The notes: generated from the sequence alone by a model not told the origin. Shown: positions 25,656-34,675, counted from the first letter of the stretch. The stretch: 64,000 nt of DNA from Bradymonadales bacterium (GCA_016931535.1 JAFGEP010000026.1:17676-81675); one strand, 5' to 3'. A program made the numbers and translations.

Positions 25656-25967
25656 CTAGTGTAGGGTGGGTTCGGGGCCGCCCAGGTTGATGTCCACCTC
25701 GCCGAAGCGATTCTCGTATCGGGCCAGGTTGTCGGTCATGGCCCGCAAGAAACGCTTGGCGATCACCGGATTCAGGATCACTCGGGCCAGCACCTTGGCA
25801 TCACGCAGCCCCGGTGGGATGTAGGCAAAGTCCAGGATGAACTCGGTTGGCGTATGGCTCACCAGGGCCAGGTTGACATAGCGCCCGTCCACCTGGCCTT
25901 CCGCAAAGGTGATCCGGATCTTGGGGGGCTCGTTCGGTCCTTTTTCGTCGGGTTTCTGTTCGCTCAT
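25656..25967 (-). CDS. DUF3467 family protein
   Basis: 103 residues. The sequence RYVNLALVSHTPTEFILDFA, followed by PPGLRDAKVLARVILNPVIAK and LTDNLARYENRFGEVDI-type ending, is that of DUF3467, a small widely distributed family of unknown function. AGGAAG lies upstream of the ATG. It is convergent with glgP. Confidence 0.85.
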   Translation of the reverse strand: MSEQKPDEKGPNEPPKIRITFAEGQVDGRYVNLALVSHTPTEFILDFAYIPPGLRDAKVLARVILNPVIAKRFLRAMTDNLARYENRFGEVDINLGGPEPTLH

Positions 25968-26078
25968 GGCGTCTTCCTGTGATGCGACGTCGATCCCTGT
26001 CGCCGGTCATCGGGCCAACGGAAGGCTTCCGTCAAACGCGACCTGCGAGATCGGTCTGGTGCTGGGCTGTGGCTCGGC

Positions 26079-28052
26079 TCATCGGACAAGGGGGCACCAA
26101 CGCAGTACCTGGGCCTGTCCCGACGTGATGGTGGTCTGGTCGACCCCCGAGATGGAGAAAGGAAACATCAGGTTGGTGGAGTCGGAGCAGATGGCGCCCA
26201 GGTTGGGGTCGATACAGGACGGGGTATCGCTGATGGGATCGGTCGATCGGTCGTGCTCGGTCGTATGACGAAGACCACAGTAGTGGCCGACCTCGTGGGC
26301 CATGGTCTGCCCCAGGTTGCCGTTGTCGTATCCCAGGTTGACCGAGGTGAACACCAGGCCGGAGCCATGGGTGCCGTGGAGTCCAGGGATGCCGGGAATG
26401 CCCGCCGACAGCCCTAGCAGCCCGGGTGCCTCGGGGATGGCGAAGTCCTGGATCAAGAAGATGTTCACGCTCAGGTTGTCGGCCAGCGTGTCCCCAGGGC
26501 TGGAGCTCAAGGCCAGCAGCTCGAAGATGGCGTTGATGTTCCGGATGATCTGGTAGCGCGTCTGGTTGTCTCCCGTGATGTCGAAGTAGCGCACCGTGGA
26601 GATGGTGATCCCCGCCCTGCCGTAGATGGTGCGCATCGCGTCGATCATCTCCTGCAGGTTGGTGTTGGTGGAGGCGGTGCTGGCCTGGATACCGGGGACG
26701 CCCACAAAGTAGAGGTTGATCGCCAGCTGGCTACCTTCCTGGCTCTTCTCGAGCAAGTAGTAGCAGCAAGCGGGGTCGGTGGTCTGGACGTCCAGGGAGT
26801 ACTGGCCTCCCCCCTGCTGGGTCAACGAGCGGAACTGGGGAGCCGCCGGGAAGAAGACCGGAGCCAGGTTGACCAGGTACTGCCAGGTGATGTCCAGAAA
26901 GGCGTGGTCGGTGTCGAAATTCGCACCTACCGAGCCGTTGGGCAACCTCAACCGAACCGGCCTGATCTGGACGCCATCGGCGATGGAGACCACGGCGAAG
27001 GAGACGGTGCCCGACTGGATGGGAAAGGTGAATCGGCGACCGCCCGAGATCGACTCCGACTCGCACACGATCTCGAGGGTGCCGGTGGGATCGGTAGGCT
27101 GGGTGACGTTCAGAGGTGGTGAGCAGTAACCGCTGCTGGAGCATTCGTAGCCCTCTCGGCATTGGTCCTGGCTGGAGCACTCGATGAAACAGGCGGTGTC
27201 GTTCTCCAGGTTGATGCAGACCGTGCCCGTTCCGTTGCACCCCACCCGGGTGCAGTTGAGGGTGGTGCAGTGGCCCTCGGGATACCCCTCCTCGGACCGC
27301 ATGCAGGTTCCCCCCTTGCAGTTGATGTCCACCAGGCACGGCTGCCCATCGTCGGCACCGCCCGGATTGCGCACCGGATTGGCCTCGTCCAGGACATCGC
27401 ACACACCGCCCTCTTGGTCGGGATCGGTACAACCATAGCCGAAGCGACACTCGTCGTCTTCCGAGCAGCCGTCGAAGCAGGCCTTGTAACCGCTTTCCTC
27501 GCCCATCTCCAGGCATCGGCCATCCCCGTAGGGGGTGCAGTCGGCGTCACTTTCGCAGTTCATGGTGGTGCAGTAGCCCCGCGTATAGTTCAACAGGCAG
27601 GTGCCTCCCAGGCAATCGCTGTCCCGATTGCAGCTGGTGCCGGTCTCGCCCGCTGCAGGCAGCCCTCCGGAGAGGGCCGTGGGCAGACAGATGCGGGTGC
27701 CATCTACATCCGCACAGCGATAGCCTTCGCGGCAGTCTTCATCCAGATCGCAGGAGGAATAGCAGATGGGACCGGCGCTCTGGGTCTGGTTGACGGATAG
27801 GCAATCGGCCCCGAAGATGTTGGTGCAACCCTGGGTATCGCACTCCAAGGTGGTGCAGTATCCCCCGGGGAAGCCCTCGTTGTCCAGGAGACACTTGCCT
27901 CCCAGACACTGCCCGTCCTGAGTGCAGGCTGCTCCATCGCTGATGCTGCGGATGATGTCCTCGATCACTTCGCAGCCCGTCAGCCCGATCAGGACCAAAA
28001 AGGGGACCACCAGGACGTACCGAGGAACGAACCGGGTAGTGCTGCTTCTCAC
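26079..28052 (-). CDS. Cys-rich lipoprotein with M43-like metzincin domain
   Basis: 657 residues from GTG 28052 with GGAGG upstream. Signal peptide FLVLIGLTGC places Cys27 as the lipidated residue. Three cysteine-rich Dickkopf-like repeats (about 38-115, 130-215 and 235-310) share GGxCL...GYCTT and EDCREGYRC patterns. A linker is followed by a C-terminal metalloprotease with HEVGHYCGLRH (HExxHxxGxxH zinc site), ISDTPSC, NLMFP (Met-turn) and TSGQAQVLR, the pattern of pappalysin-type M43 metzincins. It is probably a surface or periplasmic zinc protease; substrate unknown. Confidence 0.8.
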   Translation of the reverse strand: MRSSTTRFVPRYVLVVPFLVLIGLTGCEVIEDIIRSISDGAACTQDGQCLGGKCLLDNEGFPGGYCTTLECDTQGCTNIFGADCLSVNQTQSAGPICYSSCDLDEDCREGYRCADVDGTRICLPTALSGGLPAAGETGTSCNRDSDCLGGTCLLNYTRGYCTTMNCESDADCTPYGDGRCLEMGEESGYKACFDGCSEDDECRFGYGCTDPDQEGGVCDVLDEANPVRNPGGADDGQPCLVDINCKGGTCMRSEEGYPEGHCTTLNCTRVGCNGTGTVCINLENDTACFIECSSQDQCREGYECSSSGYCSPPLNVTQPTDPTGTLEIVCESESISGGRRFTFPIQSGTVSFAVVSIADGVQIRPVRLRLPNGSVGANFDTDHAFLDITWQYLVNLAPVFFPAAPQFRSLTQQGGGQYSLDVQTTDPACCYYLLEKSQEGSQLAINLYFVGVPGIQASTASTNTNLQEMIDAMRTIYGRAGITISTVRYFDITGDNQTRYQIIRNINAIFELLALSSSPGDTLADNLSVNIFLIQDFAIPEAPGLLGLSAGIPGIPGLHGTHGSGLVFTSVNLGYDNGNLGQTMAHEVGHYCGLRHTTEHDRSTDPISDTPSCIDPNLGAICSDSTNLMFPFSISGVDQTTITSGQAQVLRWCPLVR

Positions 28053-28212
28053 GGGCTTCCTCCTCTTTCCAGCCAGACGGATGTCCTTGATAGTCTAGAC
28101 TCGACCGACTCGATTGGCCAGAACCAACTGGTGCTCGAGATAGAGTAGGGCCGGACGTGAGACTTCGTCGGTCGCGGACCGGGGAGAGCAAGCGGGAGCC
28201 GCCTGTCTGTCC

Positions 28213-28953
28213 TCAGTATCTGAGGTTACAGACCAGCTTGCGCAACCCATCGGAAAAGAGCACCTCGATCTTGTTGGCACCCAAGAGCTGGTTGACAATA
28301 CCCAGTCCGAACTTGGGATGGGCGATGATGTCGGCGGTATGATAGGAATCGGTCATCCGGTATGGCGGAGCAGAAGCCGGGTCAACCTTGTGGGTGTTGG
28401 TAGACCAGGTCTTGTGCGCCGCTTCGGTGTTTTCCAGCACGGAGCGGTTGAACAGGGAGCTGGAGAACAGGCCCGGCCGGATGGTTCGGATTCGGCTGGT
28501 GCGGGGGCGAGCCTTCTTCTTCTTTCGCTTCTTGGAGGTCCGTAAGGCGGCTTCCTCCTCGTCCTCGAAGTCCAGCTCCGCTTCCTCCTCGTCCTCGTCC
28601 TCCTCCTCCTCCTCGTGAGTTTCAGTCTCCTCGAGGGCGGGCTCCTCCTCCTCTTCCTCCTCCTCCTCGCCTTCTTCCTCTCCTTCCTCCTCTACCTCCT
28701 CCTCTTCGGCCTCCTCCACATCCTCGTCGAAGTCGGTTTCTAATGCCTCTTCATCCAGCTCTTCTGTGGTATCGAGGGCCTCTTCGATATCCAGCGTGAG
28801 ATCCTGGTCGATCTCCTCGATGTCTTCCAGCTCTTCGCCTTCTTCTTCTTCCTCTTCGGCCTCGATCGGTTCCTGTTCGGATTCGATCTCCTCTTCCACA
28901 CCGATCTCAGCCTTGCCTTTTTCCTTGTCATCCGCCTTCTTTCGGGGTGACAT
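28213..28953 (-). CDS. Acidic protein with Tudor-like C-terminus
   Basis: 246 residues. The ATG at 28953 has GGAGG five bases upstream; longer in-frame starts lack this. A Glu-dominated disordered region fills residues about 15-145, then a Lys/Arg cluster (KKRKKKKARPRTSRIRTIRP), then a compact end YHTADIIAHPKFGLGIV-NQLLGANKIEVLFSDGLRKL. That end resembles the small Tudor-like barrel at the C-terminus of PcrA/UvrD helicases, which binds RNA polymerase. A role in transcription is a guess. Function unknown. Confidence 0.65.
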   Translation of the reverse strand: MSPRKKADDKEKGKAEIGVEEEIESEQEPIEAEEEEEEGEELEDIEEIDQDLTLDIEEALDTTEELDEEALETDFDEDVEEAEEEEVEEEGEEEGEEEEEEEEEPALEETETHEEEEEDEDEEEAELDFEDEEEAALRTSKKRKKKKARPRTSRIRTIRPGLFSSSLFNRSVLENTEAAHKTWSTNTHKVDPASAPPYRMTDSYHTADIIAHPKFGLGIVNQLLGANKIEVLFSDGLRKLVCNLRY

Positions 28954-29132
28954 CGTGGCCTCCAGCAATAGGGATCCATCATGAGGGCGGACCAGGGTGA
29001 ATCCGCCTGACAGGCTCTTAAAGAGTTTGCCAAGCCTCGTCAAGAGGGAAATGCCTTTGGGCTGGCGGTTGCACCAATCGAGGGTTGGGTATACAAAATT
29101 AGGGAATCTACCAGCCAGCTCAAGGGGGAGAT

Positions 29133-30395
29133 ATGTTCCCTGACACCCAACCTGTTTCCGTCCGAATCGCAACCACCGCGCTCTTGGTGGCGATCATCCT
29201 GCCGGCAGCGACCTGGTGGAGCTGCGAACGGAGTACCGGCGACCAGATCACGCGGGCCAGAACCGCCTACGCTCAGAACCGCCTGGATGAAGCACTCCAG
29301 CTTTTTTCGGCGGTCCTCGAGGAAGACGGCTCCAATGTGGAAGCGCTGGTCGGGGTGGCCAATATCCACGTCGATCGCAGGGAACTCGAACTGGCAGCTC
29401 AGCAGCTGGCCGTGCTCGACCGGCTGGAGCTCGATCGCCGAGAGGAGGTGCTGGTCCGACAGGTCCGTCGCCGCTATCTCCTCCTGCTATTTGATCGCAG
29501 TCGTGGCGCTGGTCCCGTGGCACCCACCGATCCGGAGCGCTACGAGGAGGCGTTGATCGGTCTGTTCAACCTGGAAGGGACCGAACAGTACCGCACAGAG
29601 CTCATCAACTGGTTCGCCTATAACGCGCGCAAGACCCTGGCGGTGGCGGATGTCACCGCGCCCCTCGCCCCCGACTCCTCCTACCTGGACAGCGCCCGGC
29701 TCGATCAACTCGAAAGTGCGCTGGCAGGTTACCAGCGCCTGACCGAACGGGATCCTCGCGTGACCCGCGTCCTTCGTCTCCCCGGTGATCTCCAGGTAGA
29801 GGCCGAGGTGATGGTTCTGGCACTGCGGTACCTCATCTTCGAGCGCAATTTCCTCGCCCGCTTCCAGAGCACCCTGATGCCCGGGCTGATGGAATCCGGC
29901 CGATTCGACCCTGCAACCGGAATGATCCGGATCGAGCTGGTGGAGCAGCTCGAAGGAGAGATCCCCTCACAGGAAGAGATGGATGCCTTCCGGGCCGCGG
30001 TGGCCCGCGACCTGGTGATCGATGAGCTGACGACCTTGGCCTATATCGCCAGGGATCTGGAACGAGGCGACAATCCGCCGCTGGTGGTGGGCCAGTCAGT
30101 GACCGAGGTGGAGGAGGCCTACGCCGGTATCCTCATCGAGACCTTCGAGATCGCCCGCAATCGGCAAGTGACCGTCCACGTGCTCGCTCCCTACCCCCTG
30201 CTGGTCCAGACCGCCTCCAGGTTGGAGCAGTACCTGGACTGGCTCGCTCGGAGAGGGCAGGAGATCCCTACCCCTCCCGGCACTGCACCGGGCGCCGAGC
30301 CTGGCACCGGAGCGGGGACGGGCCAGCCCGCCGAGCCGCCAGAGGGAACCGAAACCGAGCAGCCCACTGAAGCACCGGCCGAGCCCAACCCCTGA
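29133..30395 (+). CDS. Exported TPR-like lipoprotein, function unknown
   Basis: 420 residues. The N-terminus TTALLVAIILPAATWWSC is a hydrophobic signal ending in a possible lipobox Cys. TPR-like helices follow (ARTAYAQNRLDEALQLFSAV, ANIHVDRRELELAAQQLAVL). The middle is helical with no recognised domain, and the last 45 residues are a Pro/Glu/Thr/Gly-rich tail. GGGGGAG lies just before the ATG. It ends 48 bases before smpB. The gene is likely to encode an envelope scaffold. Confidence 0.65.
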   Translation: MFPDTQPVSVRIATTALLVAIILPAATWWSCERSTGDQITRARTAYAQNRLDEALQLFSAVLEEDGSNVEALVGVANIHVDRRELELAAQQLAVLDRLELDRREEVLVRQVRRRYLLLLFDRSRGAGPVAPTDPERYEEALIGLFNLEGTEQYRTELINWFAYNARKTLAVADVTAPLAPDSSYLDSARLDQLESALAGYQRLTERDPRVTRVLRLPGDLQVEAEVMVLALRYLIFERNFLARFQSTLMPGLMESGRFDPATGMIRIELVEQLEGEIPSQEEMDAFRAAVARDLVIDELTTLAYIARDLERGDNPPLVVGQSVTEVEEAYAGILIETFEIARNRQVTVHVLAPYPLLVQTASRLEQYLDWLARRGQEIPTPPGTAPGAEPGTGAGTGQPAEPPEGTETEQPTEAPAEPNP

Positions 30396-30443
30396 TCGGG
30401 AGGGCAGCAACCGCGCAAGCGTTCCCACAGGACATCAGACCGG

Positions 30444-30911
30444 ATGAAACCAGGCGACAAGCCATCTGCCTTCAAGTCGATCGCCATCAATCGGAAGGCA
30501 CGGTTCCACTACGACATCTCCGACCGGTTCGAGGCCGGCATCTCCCTTCTGGGAAGCGAGGTCAAGAGCCTGAGGGAGGGCAAGGTCGATTTTCGCGATT
30601 CCTACGCAGCCTTCGAGAACCACGAGCTGTTCTTGCTGGAGCTGCATATCGCCGAGTACCCATTCGCCAACCGTTTCAATCATCCCCCCAGCCGACCGCG
30701 CAAGCTCCTGATGCACCGCCGCGAGATCGATCGCCTGGAAGCCAAGGTGCAGCAACAGGGCTACACGCTGGTTCCCACTCGCCTCTACTTCAAGAACGGC
30801 AAGGTCAAGGTCGAGATCGGGCTGGCACGGGGCAAGCGCCAGTACGACAAGCGCGACACCATCAAGAAGCGCGACCTGGGACGCCTCGACGAACGAGGCG
30901 AACACTCCTAG
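30444..30911 (+). CDS. smpB: SsrA-binding protein SmpB
   Basis: 155 residues. SmpB delivers tmRNA to stalled ribosomes for trans-translation. Family motifs: SIAINRKARFHYDISDRFEA, GISLLGSEVKSLREGKVDF, LFLLELHIAEYP, RPRKLLMHRREIDRL, LVPTRLYFKNGKVKVEIGLA and the basic tail RGKRQYDKRDTIKKRD that enters the mRNA channel. No tmRNA gene (ssrA) was found beside it. Confidence 0.96.
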   Translation: MKPGDKPSAFKSIAINRKARFHYDISDRFEAGISLLGSEVKSLREGKVDFRDSYAAFENHELFLLELHIAEYPFANRFNHPPSRPRKLLMHRREIDRLEAKVQQQGYTLVPTRLYFKNGKVKVEIGLARGKRQYDKRDTIKKRDLGRLDERGEHS

Positions 30912-30915
30912 GGGG

Positions 30916-30949
30916 AACGCCCCCCACCGGGGAGGGGGGGGCTGGCGTT
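30916..30949. terminator. Strong hairpin between smpB and the Hsp20 genes
   Basis: Arms AACGCCCCCC and GGGGGGCTGGCGTT-type pairing (AACGCC 30916-30921 with GGCGTT 30944-30949, extended by C and G runs). It lies between convergent genes and can serve both; no long U-tract is seen. Confidence 0.55.
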
Positions 30950-30966
30950 CGGACTAGACTGCTGCC

Positions 30967-31353
30967 TCAGCCGACCTTGACCTCGATCCGGCGCGGTTGC
31001 AACGTTTCCATCTTGGGCAGGTGGACCTTCAGCACCCCGTTGGTCAGCTCGGCATCGATCTTGCCGGTATCGATGGTGTTGGGGATCTTGAAGGACCGCA
31101 GGTAGTCGCAGGTCTCGTACATCTCCGCCACCAGCGTACCTCGGGTCGTGTGGGCCCGACAGCCCTCGATGTTCAACTCACCGCCCTCCAGGTTGATCCG
31201 CAGGGTGTCGGTGTTGACTCCGGGGATATCGGCCACCAGCAGGATCTCCCGCTCGTTCTCGTAAATATCGACCGGAGGGGTCACCGTCCGCCGCTGCTGG
31301 ATCCGCTCCGGGGCTTTCTCCTCATGTCGCACCATGGTTTTTTCGTCACTCAT
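30967..31353 (-). CDS. Hsp20/alpha-crystallin chaperone (second)
   Basis: 128 residues. An alpha-crystallin domain (about 28-115) is visible: PPVDIYENEREILLVADIPG, LNIEGCRAHTTRG, YLRSFKIPNTID and ELTNGVLKVHLPK, ending in a short C-terminal extension. Small heat-shock proteins hold unfolding proteins for refolding. GGAGG precedes the ATG, 31 bases after the upstream Hsp20 gene, so both form an operon. Confidence 0.92.
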   Translation of the reverse strand: MSDEKTMVRHEEKAPERIQQRRTVTPPVDIYENEREILLVADIPGVNTDTLRINLEGGELNIEGCRAHTTRGTLVAEMYETCDYLRSFKIPNTIDTGKIDAELTNGVLKVHLPKMETLQPRRIEVKVG

Positions 31354-31384
31354 TGTCAGCCTCCTTCCCGTTCATCTTTCCAGG

Positions 31385-31852
31385 TTACTTGGCCTGCACC
31401 GTGATCTGCCTGGGCTTGCTTTCCGGACTCTTGGACAGCTTGATGGTCAAGATCCCGTCCTTGACCTCGGCCGTCGCCTTCTCCGGTTCCACCTTGTAGG
31501 GCAGCGAAAAGCTCCTGGCGAACTTGAAGGGGGTACGCTCCCGCCGATGCACCGTGTACCCCTCGGGGACGTCGGTCCTTCTCTCTCCGCTGATGGACAG
31601 CAGGTTCTGGTGGACCGATACCTCGATGTCCCTGTTGGTCAACCCCGGAACCTCCGCGGTCACCACCAGGTCGTCACCGGCGTCGTACAGATTGGTGTGA
31701 GGCCACCCCGTCAGCCCTTCCCAGGTTGTCGGTTGGTCCCAGTCCTCGAACAACCGGTTCATCTGCCTGCGGAAGTTCTCCATCGAAGCCACGCTGCTCC
31801 GGTAGTCAGGCCACCCAAATAGCCGGTTCCAATCCGTCCATCGAGTAATCAT
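31385..31852 (-). CDS. Hsp20/alpha-crystallin chaperone (first)
   Basis: 155 residues. It has an Hsp20 N-terminal arm (FRRQMNRLFEDWD), an alpha-crystallin core (TNLYDAGDDLVVTAEVPGL, LLSISGERRTDVPEG, FARSFSLPYKVEPEKATAEV) and the GILTIKLSKSPES end. GGAGG precedes the ATG by about seven bases. It is the first gene of a two-gene Hsp20 operon; a promoter candidate lies about 120 bases upstream, leaving a long leader. Confidence 0.93.
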   Translation of the reverse strand: MITRWTDWNRLFGWPDYRSSVASMENFRRQMNRLFEDWDQPTTWEGLTGWPHTNLYDAGDDLVVTAEVPGLTNRDIEVSVHQNLLSISGERRTDVPEGYTVHRRERTPFKFARSFSLPYKVEPEKATAEVKDGILTIKLSKSPESKPRQITVQAK

Positions 31853-31971
31853 GTTGCCACCTCCTCGTACTGGTTCTCAGATGTCTCCCTTCAGAGCCTC
31901 CAAAGGGACAAGAAGCTCTACCTAATGCCCTGTCTTTATTGGGCTTTCAGCCTTTTTCCCGGCCGAGATGG

Positions 31972-31999
31972 AGAATAAACACCGAACTGGAGGCGTCAA
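31972..31999 (-). promoter_or_regulatory. Candidate promoter of the Hsp20 operon
   Basis: On the minus strand TTGACG (31999-31994) and TATTCT (31977-31972) are 16 bases apart, a reasonable sigma-70-type match. It would produce a leader of about 110 bases before the first Hsp20 gene. A heat-shock sigma factor consensus was not found, and no CIRCE repeat is present. Confidence 0.4.
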
Positions 32000-32306
32000 G
32001 TCCCCCCTCCTTCGAGCCGCCACCTTCGGCAGCTCGGGCCCGCCCTCGCCCCTCCAGGGGCCTTTGGAGGGGGCTGCTCCGGAACACCGGGGGAACACCG
32101 TTTTCTCCTGCGGGTGACAGCGAGCAGCGCTCACAGGGGGTGCGCCGGATGCTGGGCGCCCGGTGGCTTGCGGCCTCTCATCTCTATTGCCTTGCGCAAA
32201 GGTCCGGTCGATGATCGAGGTCCGTTCCGACCTGACATGACGAGCCGGCACGCGGGTTTTCCGGAACCATCCCGGCGCTGTCCCGCAGCACCGCGAGGAG
32301 GATTTC
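32000..32306. other. Non-coding stretch upstream of the adenosyltransferase
   Basis: About 300 bases without a credible gene. A hairpin pairs GCCCCTCCA (32048-32056) with TGGAGGGGGC (32065-32074). A short direct repeat GGAACACCG lies at about 32081-32100. No cobalamin riboswitch core (such as the B12-box sequence) was seen. Confidence 0.5.
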
Positions 32307-32954
32307 ATGGCAGAGGACAAAGGATTTGCACCACCCCAGCGGATCGCCATCCACCAGGTGACGACCAGGACCGGCGACAGCGGGAAAACCCGCCTCGTGG
32401 GGGGCCAGCTGGTCGCCAAGCACAGCATCCGGGTGGAGACCTACGGTACGGTGGATGAGCTGAATGCGGCGGTGGGAGCGGCTGGCGAGATCATCCGGGA
32501 CGCCCCCCAGGCCCGATCCGGCCTGTCCGAGCTTCAGACCACCCTGCGTCGAGTCCAGCATGAGCTGTTCAACCTCGGCTCTCTGCTGGCTACCTTGCCC
32601 CAGGACCTCGGACCCCGACAACCTCGGATCCAACAGGAGGATGTGGAGCGTCTGGAAGCCGAGATCGAACGGCTCACGGCGATCTTGGCCCCCTTGCAGA
32701 GCTTCGTCCTCCCTGGCGGATCCCGTCTGAACTGCGCCCTTCATCAGTGCCGGACCATCTGCCGTCGTGCCGAGCGGCGCTGCTGCGAGCTGGCCGAAAG
32801 GGAGGAGGTCGATCGCTGGGCGCTGATCTACCTCAACCGGTTGAGCGACGCGTTCTTCGTCTGGGGTCGCTGGGTCATCCAGGTGGAAGGCCGAAAAGAG
32901 GTGCTCTGGGACCCCAATTCGCCCACCGGCCACGGCAAGAGGGAAACCGGCTAA
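32307..32954 (+). CDS. Corrinoid adenosyltransferase, PduO type
   Basis: 215 residues. PduO-type ATP:cob(I)alamin adenosyltransferase motifs are clear: TTRTGDSGKTRLVGG, TYGTVDELNAAVGAA, FVLPGGSRLNCALHQCRTIC-RRAER and YLNRLSDAFFVWGR. It converts cob(I)alamin to adenosylcobalamin. GGAGG precedes the ATG. The tryptophanase gene starts 105 bases downstream on the same strand; the two enzymes have no known shared pathway. Confidence 0.92.
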   Translation: MAEDKGFAPPQRIAIHQVTTRTGDSGKTRLVGGQLVAKHSIRVETYGTVDELNAAVGAAGEIIRDAPQARSGLSELQTTLRRVQHELFNLGSLLATLPQDLGPRQPRIQQEDVERLEAEIERLTAILAPLQSFVLPGGSRLNCALHQCRTICRRAERRCCELAEREEVDRWALIYLNRLSDAFFVWGRWVIQVEGRKEVLWDPNSPTGHGKRETG

Positions 32955-33059
32955 ACCGCTCGCGGGATGCCTTGGCTCCCGGTCGTGGGGAAGGTATGCT
33001 GCTGACCCGCACCGCTTCGTTCGAGCGCCGACGCAGGCTGGAGGAGGAGGAAGACAACG

Positions 33060-34436
33060 ATGTTTACGACCGTGATCGAGCCCTTCCGCATCAAGAGCGT
33101 GGAGCCCATTCGAATGACCACCGAAGAGGAGCGGGCGCGGCTGATCGAGCTGGCCGGATACAACGTGTTCAAGCTGTGCTCCCAGGATGTGCTGATCGAC
33201 CTCTTGACCGACAGCGGAACCGGCGCCATGAGCTCCGAGCAGTGGGCCGCGGTGATGCGCGGAGACGAGTCCTACGCCGGCAGCCCCTCCTTCTACCGAT
33301 TCGAGAAGGCGGTGAGCGAGCTGATGGGATTTTCCCATGTCATCCCCACCCACCAGGGGAGGGCTGCCGAGCGGATCCTGTTCGGCCTGCTCTGTCACCC
33401 GGGGGATGTCGTGCCCAACAACAGCCATTTCGACACCACCAGGGCCAACATCGAGGCTAACGGGGCCGAGGCGCTCGATCTGCCCTGCCGGGAGGCCGAA
33501 GACCTTGCCAGTCATGCACCCTTCAAGGGCAACATGGATGTCGAGCGACTGGAGGAGACGTTCGAACGGGTCGGCGCCGACCGGATCCCGCTGGTGATGA
33601 TCACCGTGACCAATAACTCGGGCGGAGGCCAGCCGGTCTCCCTGGCCAACCTGGGCGCCGTGTCCGCGGTCTGCAGGCGCCATGGTCGTCCTCTCTACCT
33701 CGATGCCTGCCGTTTCGCCGAGAACGCCTACTTCATCAAGCTGAGAGAGCCGGGCCAACAGGACCGTTCGGTGCGGGAGATCGTCCGTTCGATGTTCGAT
33801 CTGGCCGATGGCTGCACCATGTCGGCCAAGAAAGATGGCATCGCCAATATCGGGGGCTTCTTGGCCACGCGAGACCCCGACCTGGCTCGCCAGGAAAAGG
33901 AGATCCTGATCTTGACCGAAGGGTTCCCCACCTATGGAGGACTGGCCGGCCGCGACCTGGAAGCCATTGCGGTCGGCCTGAACGAGGCGGTGGAGGAGGA
34001 CTACCTCAAGTACCGCATCAGCTCGACCGCCTACCTGGGGGACCGCATCAGCCGGCAGGGGGTGCCCATCCTGCAGCCCCCCGGCGGTCACGCGATCTAC
34101 ATCGATGTCTGCCGGTTCGCCCCCCATATCGCCCCCGCCGACCTCCCCGGGATCTCCCTCTGCGTCGAGCTGTACAAGCTGGCCGGCATCCGGGCGACCG
34201 AGATCGGCACCTCCATGTTTGGCCGGCGGGACCCCGACAGCGGCGCCGAGCTGACGGCCGACCGTGAGCTGGTCAGGCTGGCCATCCCGCGACGGGTCTA
34301 TACCCAGAGCCACATCGACTACGTGGTGGAGGCCCTGGTCGAGCTCTACCGCAACCGGGATCGATTGCGCCCTTTCCGCTTCGTCACCCAGGCTCCCTTC
34401 TTGCGCCATTTCACCGCAACCTACGAGCCCCGGTAA
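33060..34436 (+). CDS. tnaA: Tryptophanase
   Basis: 458 residues of the beta-eliminating lyase family shared by tryptophanase (TnaA) and tyrosine phenol-lyase (TPL). The PLP Lys is Lys258 in MSAKKDG. Two positions that separate the enzymes support tryptophanase: Asp125 in SHFDTT (TPL has Thr) and Ile382 in RATEIG (TPL has an Arg there). Other family sequence: YAGSPSFYRFEKAV, PTHQGRAAE, SGGGQPVSLANL, EGFPTYGGLAGRD, IPRRVYTQSH. It splits L-tryptophan into indole, pyruvate and ammonia; indole can act as a signal. GGAGGAGG lies upstream. No tnaC leader or tnaB transporter is present. Confidence 0.85.
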   Translation: MFTTVIEPFRIKSVEPIRMTTEEERARLIELAGYNVFKLCSQDVLIDLLTDSGTGAMSSEQWAAVMRGDESYAGSPSFYRFEKAVSELMGFSHVIPTHQGRAAERILFGLLCHPGDVVPNNSHFDTTRANIEANGAEALDLPCREAEDLASHAPFKGNMDVERLEETFERVGADRIPLVMITVTNNSGGGQPVSLANLGAVSAVCRRHGRPLYLDACRFAENAYFIKLREPGQQDRSVREIVRSMFDLADGCTMSAKKDGIANIGGFLATRDPDLARQEKEILILTEGFPTYGGLAGRDLEAIAVGLNEAVEEDYLKYRISSTAYLGDRISRQGVPILQPPGGHAIYIDVCRFAPHIAPADLPGISLCVELYKLAGIRATEIGTSMFGRRDPDSGAELTADRELVRLAIPRRVYTQSHIDYVVEALVELYRNRDRLRPFRFVTQAPFLRHFTATYEPR

Positions 34437-34458
34437 AGCGCCCCTCCCTGGAGGCGCT
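34437..34458 (+). terminator. Hairpin after tnaA
   Basis: Arms AGCG and CGCT (34437-34440 with 34455-34458), continued by CTCC/GGAG inside, directly after the tnaA stop codon. No U-tract. Confidence 0.4.
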
Positions 34459-34613
34459 CCCGTCTTGAAGCCCGGCCGATCGGTCCGCTAGGCTTCCCGC
34501 GTAAGCAGAAGCCCGTTGGCGGGATTCCTGAGCGGACGCGTCTGAACCACCTGTTCGGGATGGTAGAGCGGGTTCGAACCGGGTTGACAGGGTAGTGAGC
34601 GGCGCCGAAAACC

Positions 34614-34622
34614 TGGTATACT
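34614..34622 (+). promoter_or_regulatory. Extended -10 promoter of the SlyD-like gene
   Basis: TGGTATACT: an extended TG plus -10 TATACT at 34617-34622. The TTGACA at 34584-34589 is 27 bases upstream, too far for a normal -35, so this would be an extended -10 promoter. The ATG is at 34676. Confidence 0.4.
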
Positions 34623-34675
34623 GTTGCCCACTGAACAAAAATGCGTCCGGTTTCGACACACAGTCGGGAGGTGAC

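Noticed and set aside
30912..30966. Possible tmRNA next to smpB
   Set aside because: The gap is only a hairpin; no tag-coding or tRNA-like ends were found.
31853..32306. Cobalamin riboswitch ahead of the adenosyltransferase gene
   Set aside because: No conserved B12-box or matching stem set was seen.
34560..34600. TTCGAA motif resembling a tRNA T-loop
   Set aside because: The flanking bases do not form a T-stem and no cloverleaf can be drawn.
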